From Hyaloperonospora brassicae (Eukaryota; Oomycota; Peronosporomycetes; Peronosporales; Peronosporaceae): 64,000 nt of DNA. Where the stretch lies: the NCBI GenBank assembly GCA_947650285.1, contig CANTFL010000086.1, positions 496,001 to 560,000 on the forward strand. Reading direction: 5' to 3'. Numbering within the stretch: the stretch's first letter is position 1; each line of letters opens with the position of its first letter. The position numbers were made by a program, and so were the translations under genes. Below the pieces are notes generated by a model, which saw only the letters and a list, made by a program, of their open reading frames with translations, was not told the DNA's origin and did not search any database. Below are positions 53,898 through 63,567 of this stretch, one piece after another.

Positions 53898-54608
53898 TCA
53901 CCCTTCTCGTCCAAAATTCTTTACGTTTTGGACGAACGCGTTCCACGCAGCCAAAAGCGAGGCTTTGTCACGCTTTTGGTTGCTGTTGTACCATCGATGT
54001 CTAAGAAAGACATCGAGATAAAAATCTTCTTCAGCGCGAAAGTTCTTCGCGCTGGAACTCAAGCCGTGAAGCTCGGTTGCATCGAATAAGAGTATTCGAT
54101 GGTGTTGGCTTGTCTCGTGAGACAAGCCATTGATGAGCCGTTCAGGCAAACGCCACGGCTTCAGCTCATCACGCTTCACGGTGGTACCTTTGTTGAAACC
54201 ACGGTTGTCAGTATGACGATGGTTTGCACCATCGTCAAGTCGCTCGTGCGTAGGAGCACGAGCTGATTGCGGTGATGAGCAAACACACTCATCATCAGAT
54301 TCGTCATCACTGCCGAACAGACTGTGTTGCAAATCACGAGTCCGTTCGTTCGGCAGTGGCCTTGGCGAACACTGAGGCGTCGCCGGTGATCGAGACGCCT
54401 CTGGAGCATTGCCCGAGTCAGACACGTCTGACTCGCCAGAGTAGATGACCTCTACATCAGGGTCATCGTGCGCACGCGGTGTGATACCGCGTGCACCTGC
54501 AGCACCTGTTGCTGCAGGCGAAGAAGGGGCGGCAGACGACGAAGCGTCTGCCGCAGAGGCTTGCACAGCACCAGGCTGTGTGGGTCTTGAGTCACCTCGC
54601 ATAGACAT
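53898..54608 (-). CDS. Antisense open frame, first part (element 1)
   Basis: 236 codons, ATG at 54608. The N-terminal half is Ala/Ser/Pro-rich and acidic (EVIYSGESDVSDSG; SLFGSDDESDDECVC). The second half looks like a folded domain: DELKPWRLPERLINGLSHET, HHRILLFDATELHGL, FYLDVFLRHRWYNSNQKRDK and AWNAFVQNVKNFG. There is no competing sense frame here, and amino-acid content is protein-like. The matching frame in element 2 (56105-56815) stays open despite nucleotide changes. Family not recognised. Confidence 0.5.
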   Translation of the reverse strand: MSMRGDSRPTQPGAVQASAADASSSAAPSSPAATGAAGARGITPRAHDDPDVEVIYSGESDVSDSGNAPEASRSPATPQCSPRPLPNERTRDLQHSLFGSDDESDDECVCSSPQSARAPTHERLDDGANHRHTDNRGFNKGTTVKRDELKPWRLPERLINGLSHETSQHHRILLFDATELHGLSSSAKNFRAEEDFYLDVFLRHRWYNSNQKRDKASLLAAWNAFVQNVKNFGREG

Positions 54609-54727
54609 GTTAACTATGCGAGGTCAAGCGGAAAGTGAATGGAACGGACCCAACAAGTGCTCCCTGTCCCAATGGTGGCCAACGGGTGGCCTCCATGTTT
54701 TCGATAGTCACACGGTGACTACCAGTT

Positions 54728-54739
54728 AAGGGGGGGTGA
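54728..54739 (+). other. Polypurine tract of element 1
   Basis: aagggggggtga imm­ediately precedes the 3' LTR, the position of the plus-strand DNA primer in LTR retrotransposons. Confidence 0.85.
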
Positions 54740-55130
54740 TGTAACGGGGCAGCCCGTTACATGAAATTGTCACTTTAAGGAAAGTGACAATAAAGAATAT
54801 AAAGATGGATATTCTTTAAAACAATATCACCAAAGTGGTGATATTGAAGGGTCGACCAAAGGGTCTGTTCATTGGTTGATATCGTGATGATATCAACCCA
54901 CCAATCGCCGCAAGACGCGCGCAATGAGTGGTGACGAGACGTCACCATACATGCAGTTATATTAGTATAATTGAATTAAGTCAAACGAAGAGACAGTAGT
55001 TTAAAGACTTAATTTATTAATATAACAGTTCTACTTTTACGCTACCTACGCTTCCTCGCTTGCCACGTGTACGTCTGTCGGGGCACTCAAAACCCTTGCG
55101 TTAAGTTACGCAAGGGTGTGCCCCGTTACA
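54740..55130 (+). repeat. 3' LTR of element 1
   Basis: 391 bp, identical to the 5' LTR except for one base found by eye. Followed by the target duplication GTGAC. Confidence 0.95.
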
Positions 55131-55359
55131 GTGACCGTGCGTACGTAAACGTACATGCCCAAATACTAAGTTATATTGGATAAAGCAAGAGAAGGATGCT
55201 TAGTATTGCATTTTCTACACGTTGAACTTGATTCCGTGTCCAAAACCGTGCGATGGTCGTCAAGCACTTTATCCTATGTCTGCTATTACATGGGGACGAC
55301 CGTGCAACGCGATTAAAGACGATCAAAGACGCCGTAGATGAGGCGTAAGATGCTGTCTT
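55131..55359. other. Spacer between element 1 and the older LTR
   Basis: About 225 bp of pre-insertion DNA beginning with the target duplication. AT-richer than the genes; no gene or recognisable repeat. Confidence 0.5.
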
Positions 55360-55582
55360 TGTAACAGGGCACGCATTGTGTCAATTCAACATAAGGTTGT
55401 GTGCACCCGACGCCACGTACACGTCGCGAGGAAGCGCAGCGAAGTAGACAGAACTCGAAAGCTCTGTCGAAGGAAAAAAATAGAACTGTTATTCAATATA
55501 GTTAAGCTTCTTACTAAATCATCTTTCGTCTTAATCGAACTATATTAAACCACCGTCTCCTATGTGAATCTCTTGCTCACCA
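55360..55582 (-). repeat. Older solo LTR, left part (interrupted by element 2)
   Basis: Starts TGTAACAGGGCACGC, a diverged relative of the reverse-complemented LTRs of elements 1 and 2, and ends at the target duplication CACCA. Its right part is 63568-63790. The flanks are GTCTT (55355-55359) and CTCTT (63791-63795), a near-perfect 5-bp duplication. No internal domain is attached, so it is a solo LTR that was later split. Confidence 0.75.
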
Positions 55583-55973
55583 TGTAACGGGGCACACCCT
55601 TGCGTGAACTTAACGCAAGGGTTTAGGTGCCCCGACAGACGTACACGAGGCAAACGAGGAAGCGTAGATAAGGGAAAAGCAGAACTGTTATATTAATATA
55701 ATTAAGTCTTTTAATTACTGTCTCTCTGTTTAACCTGACTTAATTATGTTAATATAACTGAGTGTATGGTGACGTCTCGTCACCACTCATTGCGCGCGTC
55801 TTGCGGCGATTAGTGGGTTGATATCATCAAGATATCAAGCAATGAACAGACTCTTTGGTAGACCCTTCAATATCACCACTTCGGTGATATTATTTAAAGA
55901 ATATTCAACTTCATATTCTTTATTGTCAGATTCCTTAAAGTGACAATTCCATGTAACGGGCTGCCCCGTTACA
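55583..55973 (-). repeat. 3' LTR of element 2
   Basis: 391 bp; reads TGTAACGGGGC...CCCCGTTACA on the plus strand. The adjoining tcacccccttatc (55974-55986) is the complement of its polypurine tract. It contains the hairpin 55869-55891. Confidence 0.93.
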
Positions 55974-56104
55974 TCACCCCCTTATCTTATAGTCACCGTG
56001 TGACTATCTAAAATTACGGCGGCCACCCGTTGGGCGCCATTGGGACAGGGAGCACTTGTTGGGTCAGTTCCGTTCATAACTCAACCTGACCTCGCATAGT
56101 TAAC

Positions 56105-56815
56105 ATGTCTATGCGGGGTGACTCAAGGCACACAGAGTTTGTGCCTGTGCCAGCTTCTGCGGTAGACGATTCGTCGTCTGCTGCTCGTTCGTCGCCTGCA
56201 GCAAGAGGTGCTGCAGGTGCACGCGGTACAGCACCGCGTGCGCATGATGACCCCGACATTGAGGTCATCTACTCTGGCGAGTCAGACGTGTCTGACTCGG
56301 GCAATGCTGCAGAGGCGTCTCGATCACCGGCGACGCCTCAGTGTTCGCCAAGGCCACTGCCGAACGAACGGACTCGTGATTTGCAACACAGTCTGTTCGG
56401 CAGTGATGACGAATCTGATGATGAGTGTGTTTGCTCATCACCGCAATCAGCTCGTGCTCCTTCGCACGAGCGACTTGACGATGGTGCAAACCATCGTCAT
56501 ACTGACAACCGTGGTTTCAACAAAGGTACCACCGTGAAGCGTGATGAGCTGAAGCCGTGGCGTTTGCCTGAACGGCTCATCAATGGCTTGTCTCACGAGA
56601 CAAGCCAACACCATCGAATACTCTTATTCGATGCAACCGAGCTTCACGGCTTGAGTTCCAGCGCGAAGAACTTTCGCGCTGAAGAAGATTTTTATCTCGA
56701 TGTCTTTCTTAGACATCGATGGTACAACGGCAACCAAAAGCGTGACAAGGCCTCGCTTTTGGCTGCGTGGAACGCGTTCGTCCAAAACGTAAAGAATTTT
56801 GGACGAGAAGGGTGA
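56105..56815 (+). CDS. Antisense open frame, first part (element 2)
   Basis: Counterpart of the antisense frame in element 1: 236 codons, same ATG and same TGA (56813-56815). The first 70 residues differ at about 15 positions, yet the frame is not broken; the folded-looking second half is almost identical (HHRILLFDATELHGL). Confidence 0.5.
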   Translation: MSMRGDSRHTEFVPVPASAVDDSSSAARSSPAARGAAGARGTAPRAHDDPDIEVIYSGESDVSDSGNAAEASRSPATPQCSPRPLPNERTRDLQHSLFGSDDESDDECVCSSPQSARAPSHERLDDGANHRHTDNRGFNKGTTVKRDELKPWRLPERLINGLSHETSQHHRILLFDATELHGLSSSAKNFRAEEDFYLDVFLRHRWYNGNQKRDKASLLAAWNAFVQNVKNFGREG

Positions 56816-56881
56816 CTCAAGAAACTTGAGGCGACACGCCTCAGGTTCGAACGGCGAACGCCAACCGGTGCTAGGTACCGG

Positions 56882-57709
56882 TTGCACTGTTTGTCGAGTG
56901 AGGCAGACATTCCTTGCCTCACATGGGGAGACCCTTGTGCGAGTTGTGTTGACAACTCGCAGCGTGCAAATAGGGACGTGTATTCCCTAAGTTCGCCCTG
57001 GGGAAGGGCACACATCTCGGAGGAGATGCGTGACGCGATTGCAAACTTGCAATCCGTCTACAAGCGCCAAAAGCGCGTGTTTACCGATGGGCCCTCGGAC
57101 TCATCGGATGGGTCTCGTCATACTGGCGGACGAGACCTTCAACATCCATCAACAGCTGAGAGCGGGGCTCCCAGCTGTTCCAAGAGGGTGGATACCCCCG
57201 CCACTGGACGAGGTAGCTCGTCCTTGATCCTGAATCGTCACGGTGATTCAAGATACGCTCCACTAGGGAGCGTTGATCACCGTGAGCATCCACCAAAGGA
57301 TATAGTGGAGGAGGAAAGACCTCCTCCAGATGATTCGGTTCACCATCTCGACCCTTACGAGATGGATCGCGCAATCGATGAATTGCGCGATGACTTGAAG
57401 CACGAGCGCGACCGGCGCTACGCTTTGACTGATACCGTGCGGAAGAACCGCAAGGATCACGAGGCTGATCGGGCGAGGGATCGCGCCGATTATGCCACAG
57501 CGCAGCTTCAGGTCGAGCGGGACGTCCGCTCCCTATTCGGCGAGCTGGCGACAGCTCGCGGGGAGATATCTCGGTTGAGTTCCGAGGTATCATATCTGCA
57601 CGACCAGACGGATCGTCTGGAGCGCGAAAGCAAGAACTTGATGGATGTTCTTGAACGTGGGGGCTATCTTCATCGGAAGAAGAAGGCTAGTACTGACAGT
57701 ACGGCCTGA
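56882..57709 (+). CDS. Antisense open frame, second part, coiled coil (element 2)
   Basis: 275 codons, in the same frame as the preceding antisense frame and separated from it only by the TGA and 66 nt. It ends in the long predicted coiled coil seen in element 1, with only a few substitutions (for example Ser for Phe in RLSSEVSYL). Overlaps the sense chromodomain on the other strand. Confidence 0.45.
   Translation: MHCLSSEADIPCLTWGDPCASCVDNSQRANRDVYSLSSPWGRAHISEEMRDAIANLQSVYKRQKRVFTDGPSDSSDGSRHTGGRDLQHPSTAESGAPSCSKRVDTPATGRGSSSLILNRHGDSRYAPLGSVDHREHPPKDIVEEERPPPDDSVHHLDPYEMDRAIDELRDDLKHERDRRYALTDTVRKNRKDHEADRARDRADYATAQLQVERDVRSLFGELATARGEISRLSSEVSYLHDQTDRLERESKNLMDVLERGGYLHRKKKASTDSTA
57081..57593 (-). 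CDS. Chromodomain region of element 2
   Basis: Linker and chromodomain ([20 protein letters not shown]) identical or nearly identical to element 1, in the same frame as the integrase C-terminus and after the shared TAG (57687-57689). Confidence 0.8.
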   Translation of the reverse strand: MIPRNSTEISPRELSPARRIGSGRPARPEAALWHNRRDPSPDQPRDPCGSSARYQSKRSAGRARASSHRAIHRLRDPSRKGRDGEPNHLEEVFPPPLYPLVDAHGDQRSLVERILNHRDDSGSRTSYLVQWRGYPPSWNSWEPRSQLLMDVEGLVRQYDETHPMSPRAHR

Positions 57710-58313
57710 GTCGCCCCACATAAAACGTAGGATGCGTGCGCATCCTACATGGCAATTTGATCGTGTATGCATTGCCCTTGCGATGCAACACTCGGAATGG
57801 CCCAATGTATTTCGACAGTAGGTTACTACTGTCGACACTAGTTACTGCATGTCCAGGTAAGGTTACCGTAGACAGTAGTACTAGGTCGTTAACTTTAAAT
57901 GAAAGAACATTTGCTCTTCCATTCTTGTCTGCGTTCCGTTTCTGGCGGCCCACCGCATTTGCGATGGAGTCCTGAACGAAACGGACTACCGCCTCTCGAG
58001 TCAGCAGGAAGTTCTCTGCTGACTCGTTGTTTTGCCTTTCAGTGCGCTTCGTGCGCACTGCTAAGAGATTGTTCTCTTCTTCAGCGAGGTTGTCTTCTTC
58101 CTCGCTGGAATAATCGTTGACGATGCTGAATATACCAGCATCGTCATCATCATCCGAATCAATAATAGCGTCATCGCTATTATTGGGGTGATCTTCTTCA
58201 TCGATGTCGACTTGATCGACATCGGCATCATACGTGACGACGTTAGCGTCGACACGTGATGAGCAAGAGCCAAAACGGTTTTTGCTCGAGCGAGTCCCTC
58301 CCCCCTTATCCAA
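57687..58313 (-). CDS. Integrase C-terminal region of element 2
   Basis: Same shifted frame and same acidic insert as in element 1, ending RLRPYCQY then TAG. The frame offset from the integrase core is shared by both copies, so it predates their separation or is functional. Confidence 0.72.
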   Translation of the reverse strand: MDKGGGTRSSKNRFGSCSSRVDANVVTYDADVDQVDIDEEDHPNNSDDAIIDSDDDDDAGIFSIVNDYSSEEEDNLAEEENNLLAVRTKRTERQNNESAENFLLTREAVVRFVQDSIANAVGRQKRNADKNGRANVLSFKVNDLVLLSTVTLPGHAVTSVDSSNLLSKYIGPFRVLHRKGNAYTIKLPCRMRTHPTFYVGRLRPYCQY

Positions 58314-59005
58314 GAGTCACACTTTAGAAGGGTGGGCACACGTGGATGTCGTATGCCATTCACGTAAAACGGTGTGTGCTGTGTGGAAGCATGCACCGAA
58401 TTATTGATGGCGAATTCCACCATGGGTAGGAATTCGCTCCAACTCGGAAACGAGTGGACATATCCTCGAAGGATCTCTTCGAGGACACGGTTCGCACGTT
58501 CCGTCTGACCATCTGTTTCGGGATGGTCAGAAGTAGACATCTTCAACCGTGTTCCAAGAGAACGGAACACGGTTTGCCAAAATGCCGCCGTGAACCGAGG
58601 GCCACGGTCGGATACGAGTTTACGGGGTAACCCGTGGAGTCTAAAGGCCGTGTCTAGAAAGACACGAGCACAACCTTGAGCCTTGATTGACTCAGGGACA
58701 GCAGCAAGATGGACCATCTTGCTGAATCGGTCAACAAACACAAGAATACCATTATTCTTGTGAGCGTCTTCGGGAAAACCGAAGACGAAGTCCATTGAAA
58801 CGGACTTCCAGCACTCTGTCGGAACAGGCAGAGCCTGCAATGGCGCACGGGATGAAGGACTAGGCTTCACCCGTTGACAATCCTCGCAAGCACGTATGTA
58901 CTTGCGGAAAAACTGATACTGGCGTGGCCAGTAAAAGTCACGACTTACCGTGAGGTAAGTCTTTTCTCTACCACTATGGCCGCTTGTTGGGGCATCGTAA
59001 CACTC
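58061..59005 (-). CDS. Integrase core of element 2
   Basis: Begins after the shared TAG (59006-59008 on the minus strand). Contains the same D,D-35-E core as element 1 (SMDFVFGFPED, VSDRGPRF, GQTERANRVLEEI) without private stops. Confidence 0.82.
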   Translation of the reverse strand, partial: ECYDAPTSGHSGREKTYLTVSRDFYWPRQYQFFRKYIRACEDCQRVKPSPSSRAPLQALPVPTECWKSVSMDFVFGFPEDAHKNNGILVFVDRFSKMVHLAAVPESIKAQGCARVFLDTAFRLHGLPRKLVSDRGPRFTAAFWQTVFRSLGTRLKMSTSDHPETDGQTERANRVLEEILRGYVHSFPSWSEFLPMVEFAINNSVHASTQHTPFYVNGIRHPRVPTLLKCDSWIRGEGLARAKTVLALAHHVSTLTSSRMMPMSIKSTSMKKITPIIAMTLLLIRMMMTMLVYSASSTIIPARKKTTSLKKRTIS

Positions 59006-61979
59006 CTAAATGATGCGTAAACGCAAATCATGATGAGCGGGTACGACGACACGCGGCGTGTCGTCGGCAACAGCTGTATAGTACAGCAATCCGTTGCGCG
59101 TACTATACCGATCCAATGAGGATCGGTACAAAGCTGGTAAATCCCTCATGGATTTACTAGATGGATTCACCAGATGATCCATTAATCGCAGAAGATCATT
59201 ATCTTCCGCGTATGCCTTTCGTATGTCGTCAAGTAAACTTGACGACGGGACACTGACTGACAGTGTCGCAACAGTGGGCTTATCCTCACTGTTGATTTGT
59301 GCGTCCGGCTCGAAATCGGGCCGGCGCGAAAGAGCATCCGCGACGACATTGAGTCGTCCTGGTTTATACTCCACGGAGAAGTTATACTCCGCGAAGAAAG
59401 ACAGCCACCTCGCCATCCTTTGCGAGAGGTGTGGGCTGTTTTCGGCCGTGCGTAATGACGCATGGTCCGTATAGACAACAAACGGTCTATCTCCCAAGAG
59501 ATAGACGCGAAACTTAGCCAGTGCGTACTTCATGGCAAGGAGTTCCTTGTCATGCACTGGGTAATTACGCTCAGCTGCTTGCAGCTGACGCGACTGATAA
59601 CAGATGACGCGCTCCGCGCCATCTGCATCGAACTGCATTAACGCACAGCCGATTGCAAAATCGCTGGCGTCACAGACCACATGAAATGGTCTGTCCTGAT
59701 CTGCAATCGCCAAGATCGGCGATTGCATCAAGCTTTGCTTGATACCTTCAAAGGAACGCTGGCACTCAGCGTTCCATGACCACTTGACATTTTTCTTGAG
59801 CAAGCAAGAAAGATGAACAGTCATCTCGGCGTAGTTGCGCGAGTACTTGTGCAAGTACGCCGCAAGACCAAGGAACTTCCTTAGTCCCTTGACATCGACT
59901 GGCACTGGCCAGTCGGTGATCGCCTTGATCTTTTCGGGATCAGGGCGTACGCCGTGTTTACCCACGATGCACCCAAGAAGTGGTATTTCGCTAGCCGCGA
60001 ATATTCACTTCTTGTGGTTGGCGTACAACTTATGATTGCGCATAAGTTGAAGAACCTGACGAACGTGAGTTCTGTGAACTTCAACGTCCGTCTTTCCGTC
60101 CATATCCCGACTATGGACGAACACATCGTCGAAGTAACTCGGTGCGAAGACTCGTACCGGTCTCAACAGATATGTGACACATCTGTTGAATGTTGCAGGG
60201 GCATTGCTCAGCCCCTGTGGCATAACTAGCCACTCCCACAGCATCCCGCTGGGGGTACTCACTGCCGTGAACGGGATGTCCCGTTCACGCATCGAGGATC
60301 TGATAGAATCCATCCATCAGATCCATGGACGAAAAGATGGTACTCTTTGACATACCATCTATGATTACGTCCTTCCTCGGTATCGGCGTCTGAGCCGGTA
60401 CCGTTGCAGCATTCAACTTGTTGAATGCGTGCACTATCCGCCACCCTCCTGTGGCCTTTCACACACAGAAGGTCGGAGAGCTGTGAGGGGATGTTGATTC
60501 CCTCACATGGCCCGCTGCTAAGCTATAGGCAAAGAACTTGTCGATCGCTATCACTTGTTCACGAGGCAGTGGCAACTGCTTCATGACACAGTATTTCGAG
60601 CCCGGTTTGAGCTCGATCTCGTGTCGAGTGCCTTTGTCCTTAGGCAACTCGCAAGGTACGGATTCAGGGAACACATCCCTGAATTCGATCAAATCCTTAT
60701 ACAAAGGATTTGCCTGAAGTGACTCCCAGGATTGAGACGTGTATCGCTCAATCCGAGTCTTCTCATCGAGGACACTTTCGTCCATCGATGAGCTGCTGAG
60801 AACCCGTTCGTTCTCAGCAAATACTGTTGCCGACCGAATATCGGCCACATACTCATCCTCTGTGACGAGTATGCAGATCTGCTTGACTTTGCCACTACGC
60901 AGATCACGCAAGAACCGTTTTGGTTCTAGCGTTGGCAACTGATGTTATCTCCGAAGTTAACTTCGGAGGCACAATCAGATCAAGCGTATAAGCGCCTACG
61001 CTTGATCCGTCATTAACCAAGACGTTCAACGTCTCGGTTACTTACTGGGAACTTCTTTCAACAGGTTGCTGAAGGCCTAATCCTTCAGCAAGTGACTCTT
61101 GAGGAATTCCTTCCTCAAGTACGTGGGGACTTATTCCCTCGACGTCTTCTGACTGTGGCTGTGCAACCACAGTCAGGTACCGATCCTCTACGGTCGACTC
61201 TCCAGTCGACCTAGGATTTTCATGGTGCCCTTTGGGGGCAACAGATTTCTTCTGTCTAAGATGCTGCCCGCTAGGCATGCATCCATGTCCCGGTCCACTC
61301 GACTTATTCGAGTGGTGGACCTTCGGCGCATCCTGTACTCTTGTACAGCCGCCGGGAGCTTGCTCCACAGTGTAGTGATCAACTACACTGTGATCTTGTG
61401 CAGTCGTGCTAACGACCGAACCGCAAGTGAGGCCATCGCACTCACTCGCAGAACATCCACACGCTTGTGGACGCTCCAAGATGTTCATCAGATGGCCATC
61501 TGATGAACAAGCAGCAGGCATCTTCACGGATCGATGCTGCCAGCTCACTCTTGGCTCGTACTTTCTGAGCCAAGGTAATCCCAGGATGACATCAAAATTG
61601 TCATCCAGATCCAGTACGATGAAGTCATCATCGTACTGTTCGCCCTCTAACGTGTAGTGGATTCCTACTACACGTTTCTCAACGGTAATCGATGCGCCTG
61701 TTGCAAGGCGCACCGTCATCCTTGTGAGGGGAATGTCGCGCTCAACGAACTTGAGCCTACGACCCTCTAGTGACTGGCGACGAACAAAATTGTTCGACGC
61801 CCCACAGTCTACTAGGGCACGAAGCGACAAATCATTTGTCGCTTCCAACTTCAAGGTGATGAGCGAAACGTCATCACCAGGTGCAGAGACACACAATGAT
61901 TGTGTATCTGGAGCAACTTTCGTCAAGAGATTTGCAAATTGTCTTGAGGTTGCTGGATCAGTAGGGCGCTCCGCCCCTA
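59006..61979 (-). pseudogene. Pol of element 2 (protease, RT, RNase H) with several private lesions
   Basis: The protease frame is intact at the site where element 1 has an extra C. Lesions relative to element 1: TAA at 61042-61044; an extra base near 60944 (gataacatcag versus gataactcag); CGA to TGA near 60459 (just after TFCV); an extra C near 60297 (atcctcgatg versus atcctgatg); and TGT to TGA near 60003 in the segment after the YFDD box. RNase H (59006-59965) is intact. The RT can therefore not be made as one protein. The shared TAG at 59006-59008 is also present. Confidence 0.85.
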
Positions 61980-63131
61980 CTGACCCCGATCATTTTTTGA
62001 TGGTCCGTCTCGCTGTTGCGGCTTCGCAACAGCGCTGGACCCACGCCCATTGCCCTTTCTGGCAAATGGTCGACGATTTCGCTCAGTACTGTTTGGTACT
62101 GGGCGTGGAGCACTACACTCGTATGCGTAGTGCCCCAACTTCTGACAGCGATTGCACCTCTGCAATCGCTTGTTGTTTGTAGAGCGAGGTCTCTCGCTCT
62201 CAACATAGCAGAGGTCCATTGGTTCTGGACCTCCGATCTCTTGTCGTCTCGGTGGACGGTAAGAGTTTGAGCTAGCATGAGCCTGTCTCATGCTAAAGTC
62301 TTCCTGTTTCGCGGCTGATATCTCATCTTCCAGCGTATTCAGCTCAAGGCGGAACAGGTGGCTCCTGACGGGCCCTTCTGCGAGCCCTTGCATGAACACC
62401 GTAATCAACGTGTGTTCATGTACTGGGTTGGCAGTTATACTACTCGCAAGGAGTCGTATATGTTGTGCGTAAGCGTGCACATCACGCTTACCCTGCTTGA
62501 GTTTCAGGAGCTCTGAGCGAGCCCTGAACTCAGCACGTGGCGGCTCAAACGTTTGTCTGAGCCGGGACTTGAAGTCATCTAGCGACCTAAACACATTTGG
62601 GTCGCTACTCTCGAGTCCCAGGGACCAAGTTTTGGCACGCCCTGCCAAGTGGGTCTGAGCAAATGTGAGTTTCATTTGCTCATCTTCGACGCGACGAGCC
62701 CTTAGGGCTCTGTCGAGTTCGACAAACCATAGTAACAGGGAGTCCTCCGGGACTCCACTGTACTTGGAGATGTCGACTTTCATGACCTCGGGACGACGCG
62801 CATGTGCCGTCCCGCCCACAGCAGCATGGAATTGCTGCTGTCTCAACAGCTCTGTCTGTTGAGCACCGAGTTCTCTCAACTGCTCGGCCTGTTGAGAGCC
62901 TTGCTGGTGAAGCAAGGCTACTTTCTCCCTTTCGGTGACAAGTTCACTTTGGATGAGCTTGGCTATAGCGGCATGTTGTTGGTCTCTGTCTAGAGACTCC
63001 AACATGGTGCTAATGACGAAATCGCCTACGGTAGAACTCATTCGTTCTGCCGCACCCCATTCGATGTCACTCAAATGGGTAAACCCTTCACGCGTGGCGT
63101 GAAAGGTTTCTTCGTCATCCAACATGTTCAT
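61977..63131 (-). CDS. Gag of element 2
   Basis: 384 residues, ATG 63131. The same architecture as gag of element 1, including the zinc knuckle CNRCQKLGHYAYEC. About a dozen substitutions lie in the first 70 residues, and only a handful in the remaining 314. The frame is intact, so it could still supply particle protein. Confidence 0.9.
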   Translation of the reverse strand: MNMLDDEETFHATREGFTHLSDIEWGAAERMSSTVGDFVISTMLESLDRDQQHAAIAKLIQSELVTEREKVALLHQQGSQQAEQLRELGAQQTELLRQQQFHAAVGGTAHARRPEVMKVDISKYSGVPEDSLLLWFVELDRALRARRVEDEQMKLTFAQTHLAGRAKTWSLGLESSDPNVFRSLDDFKSRLRQTFEPPRAEFRARSELLKLKQGKRDVHAYAQHIRLLASSITANPVHEHTLITVFMQGLAEGPVRSHLFRLELNTLEDEISAAKQEDFSMRQAHASSNSYRPPRRQEIGGPEPMDLCYVESERPRSTNNKRLQRCNRCQKLGHYAYECSAPRPVPNSTERNRRPFARKGNGRGSSAVAKPQQRDGPSKNDRGQ

Positions 63132-63175
63132 GTTGGATGCTGTGGTCCTTGGAAGGACTACGAAGTGCTACCAGG

Positions 63176-63567
63176 TGTAACGGGGCACACCCTTGCGTGA
63201 ACTTAACGCAAGGGTATCGAGTGCCCCGACAAGCGTACACGAGGCAAACGAGGAAGCGTAGATAAGGGAAAAGTAAAACTGTTGTATTAATATAACTAAG
63301 TCTTTTAACCACTGTCTCTTTGTTCAACCTGACTTAATTATGTTAATATAACTGAGTGTATGGTGACGTCTCGTCACCACTCATTGCGCGCGTCCTGCGG
63401 CGATTGGTGGGTTGATATCATCAAGATATCAAGCAATGAACAGACTCTTTGGTAGACCCTTCAATATCACCACTTCGGTGATATTGTTCAAAGAATATTC
63501 ACTTAATATTATTTGTTGTCACTTTCTTTATAAGTGACAATTCCATGTAACGGGCTGCCCCGTAACA
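63176..63567 (-). repeat. 5' LTR of element 2
   Basis: 392 bp. It differs from the 3' LTR of the same element by many substitutions, and its outer end reads cgtaaca instead of cgttaca. Followed by the target duplication CACCA. Confidence 0.9.

Larger units (their letters stand above)
47148..55130 (+). mobile_element. Ty3/gypsy LTR retrotransposon (chromodomain type), element 1, nearly intact
   Basis: 7,983 bp bounded by two 391-bp LTRs (47148-47538 and 54740-55130) that begin TGTAAC and end GTTACA. A perfect 5-bp target duplication, GTGAC, flanks it (47143-47147 and 55131-55135). Order inside: primer site, gag, protease, RT, RNase H, integrase, chromodomain, then a 1.6-kb 3' region open on the opposite strand, polypurine tract. 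The gene order (integrase after RNase H) and the chromodomain place it in Ty3/gypsy chromoviruses. The two LTRs differ at one position I could find (c/g at 47450 versus the matching base near 55042), so insertion was recent. Most of the sequence consists of short palindromes (see separate entries). Confidence 0.95.
55583..63567 (-). mobile_element. Ty3/gypsy LTR retrotransposon, element 2, opposite orientation, defective pol
   Basis: About 7,985 bp on the minus strand between LTRs 55583-55973 (3') and 63176-63567 (5'), with perfect 5-bp target duplication CACCA (55578-55582 and 63568-63572). Internal organisation matches element 1 base for base over most of its length, but its two LTRs differ from each other at many positions and from those of element 1 at more, so it is older. 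Several private lesions disrupt RT (see pol entry). It inserted into an older related LTR. With element 1 it forms a large inverted repeat with arms of about 8 kb and a spacer of about 450 bp. Confidence 0.93.
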
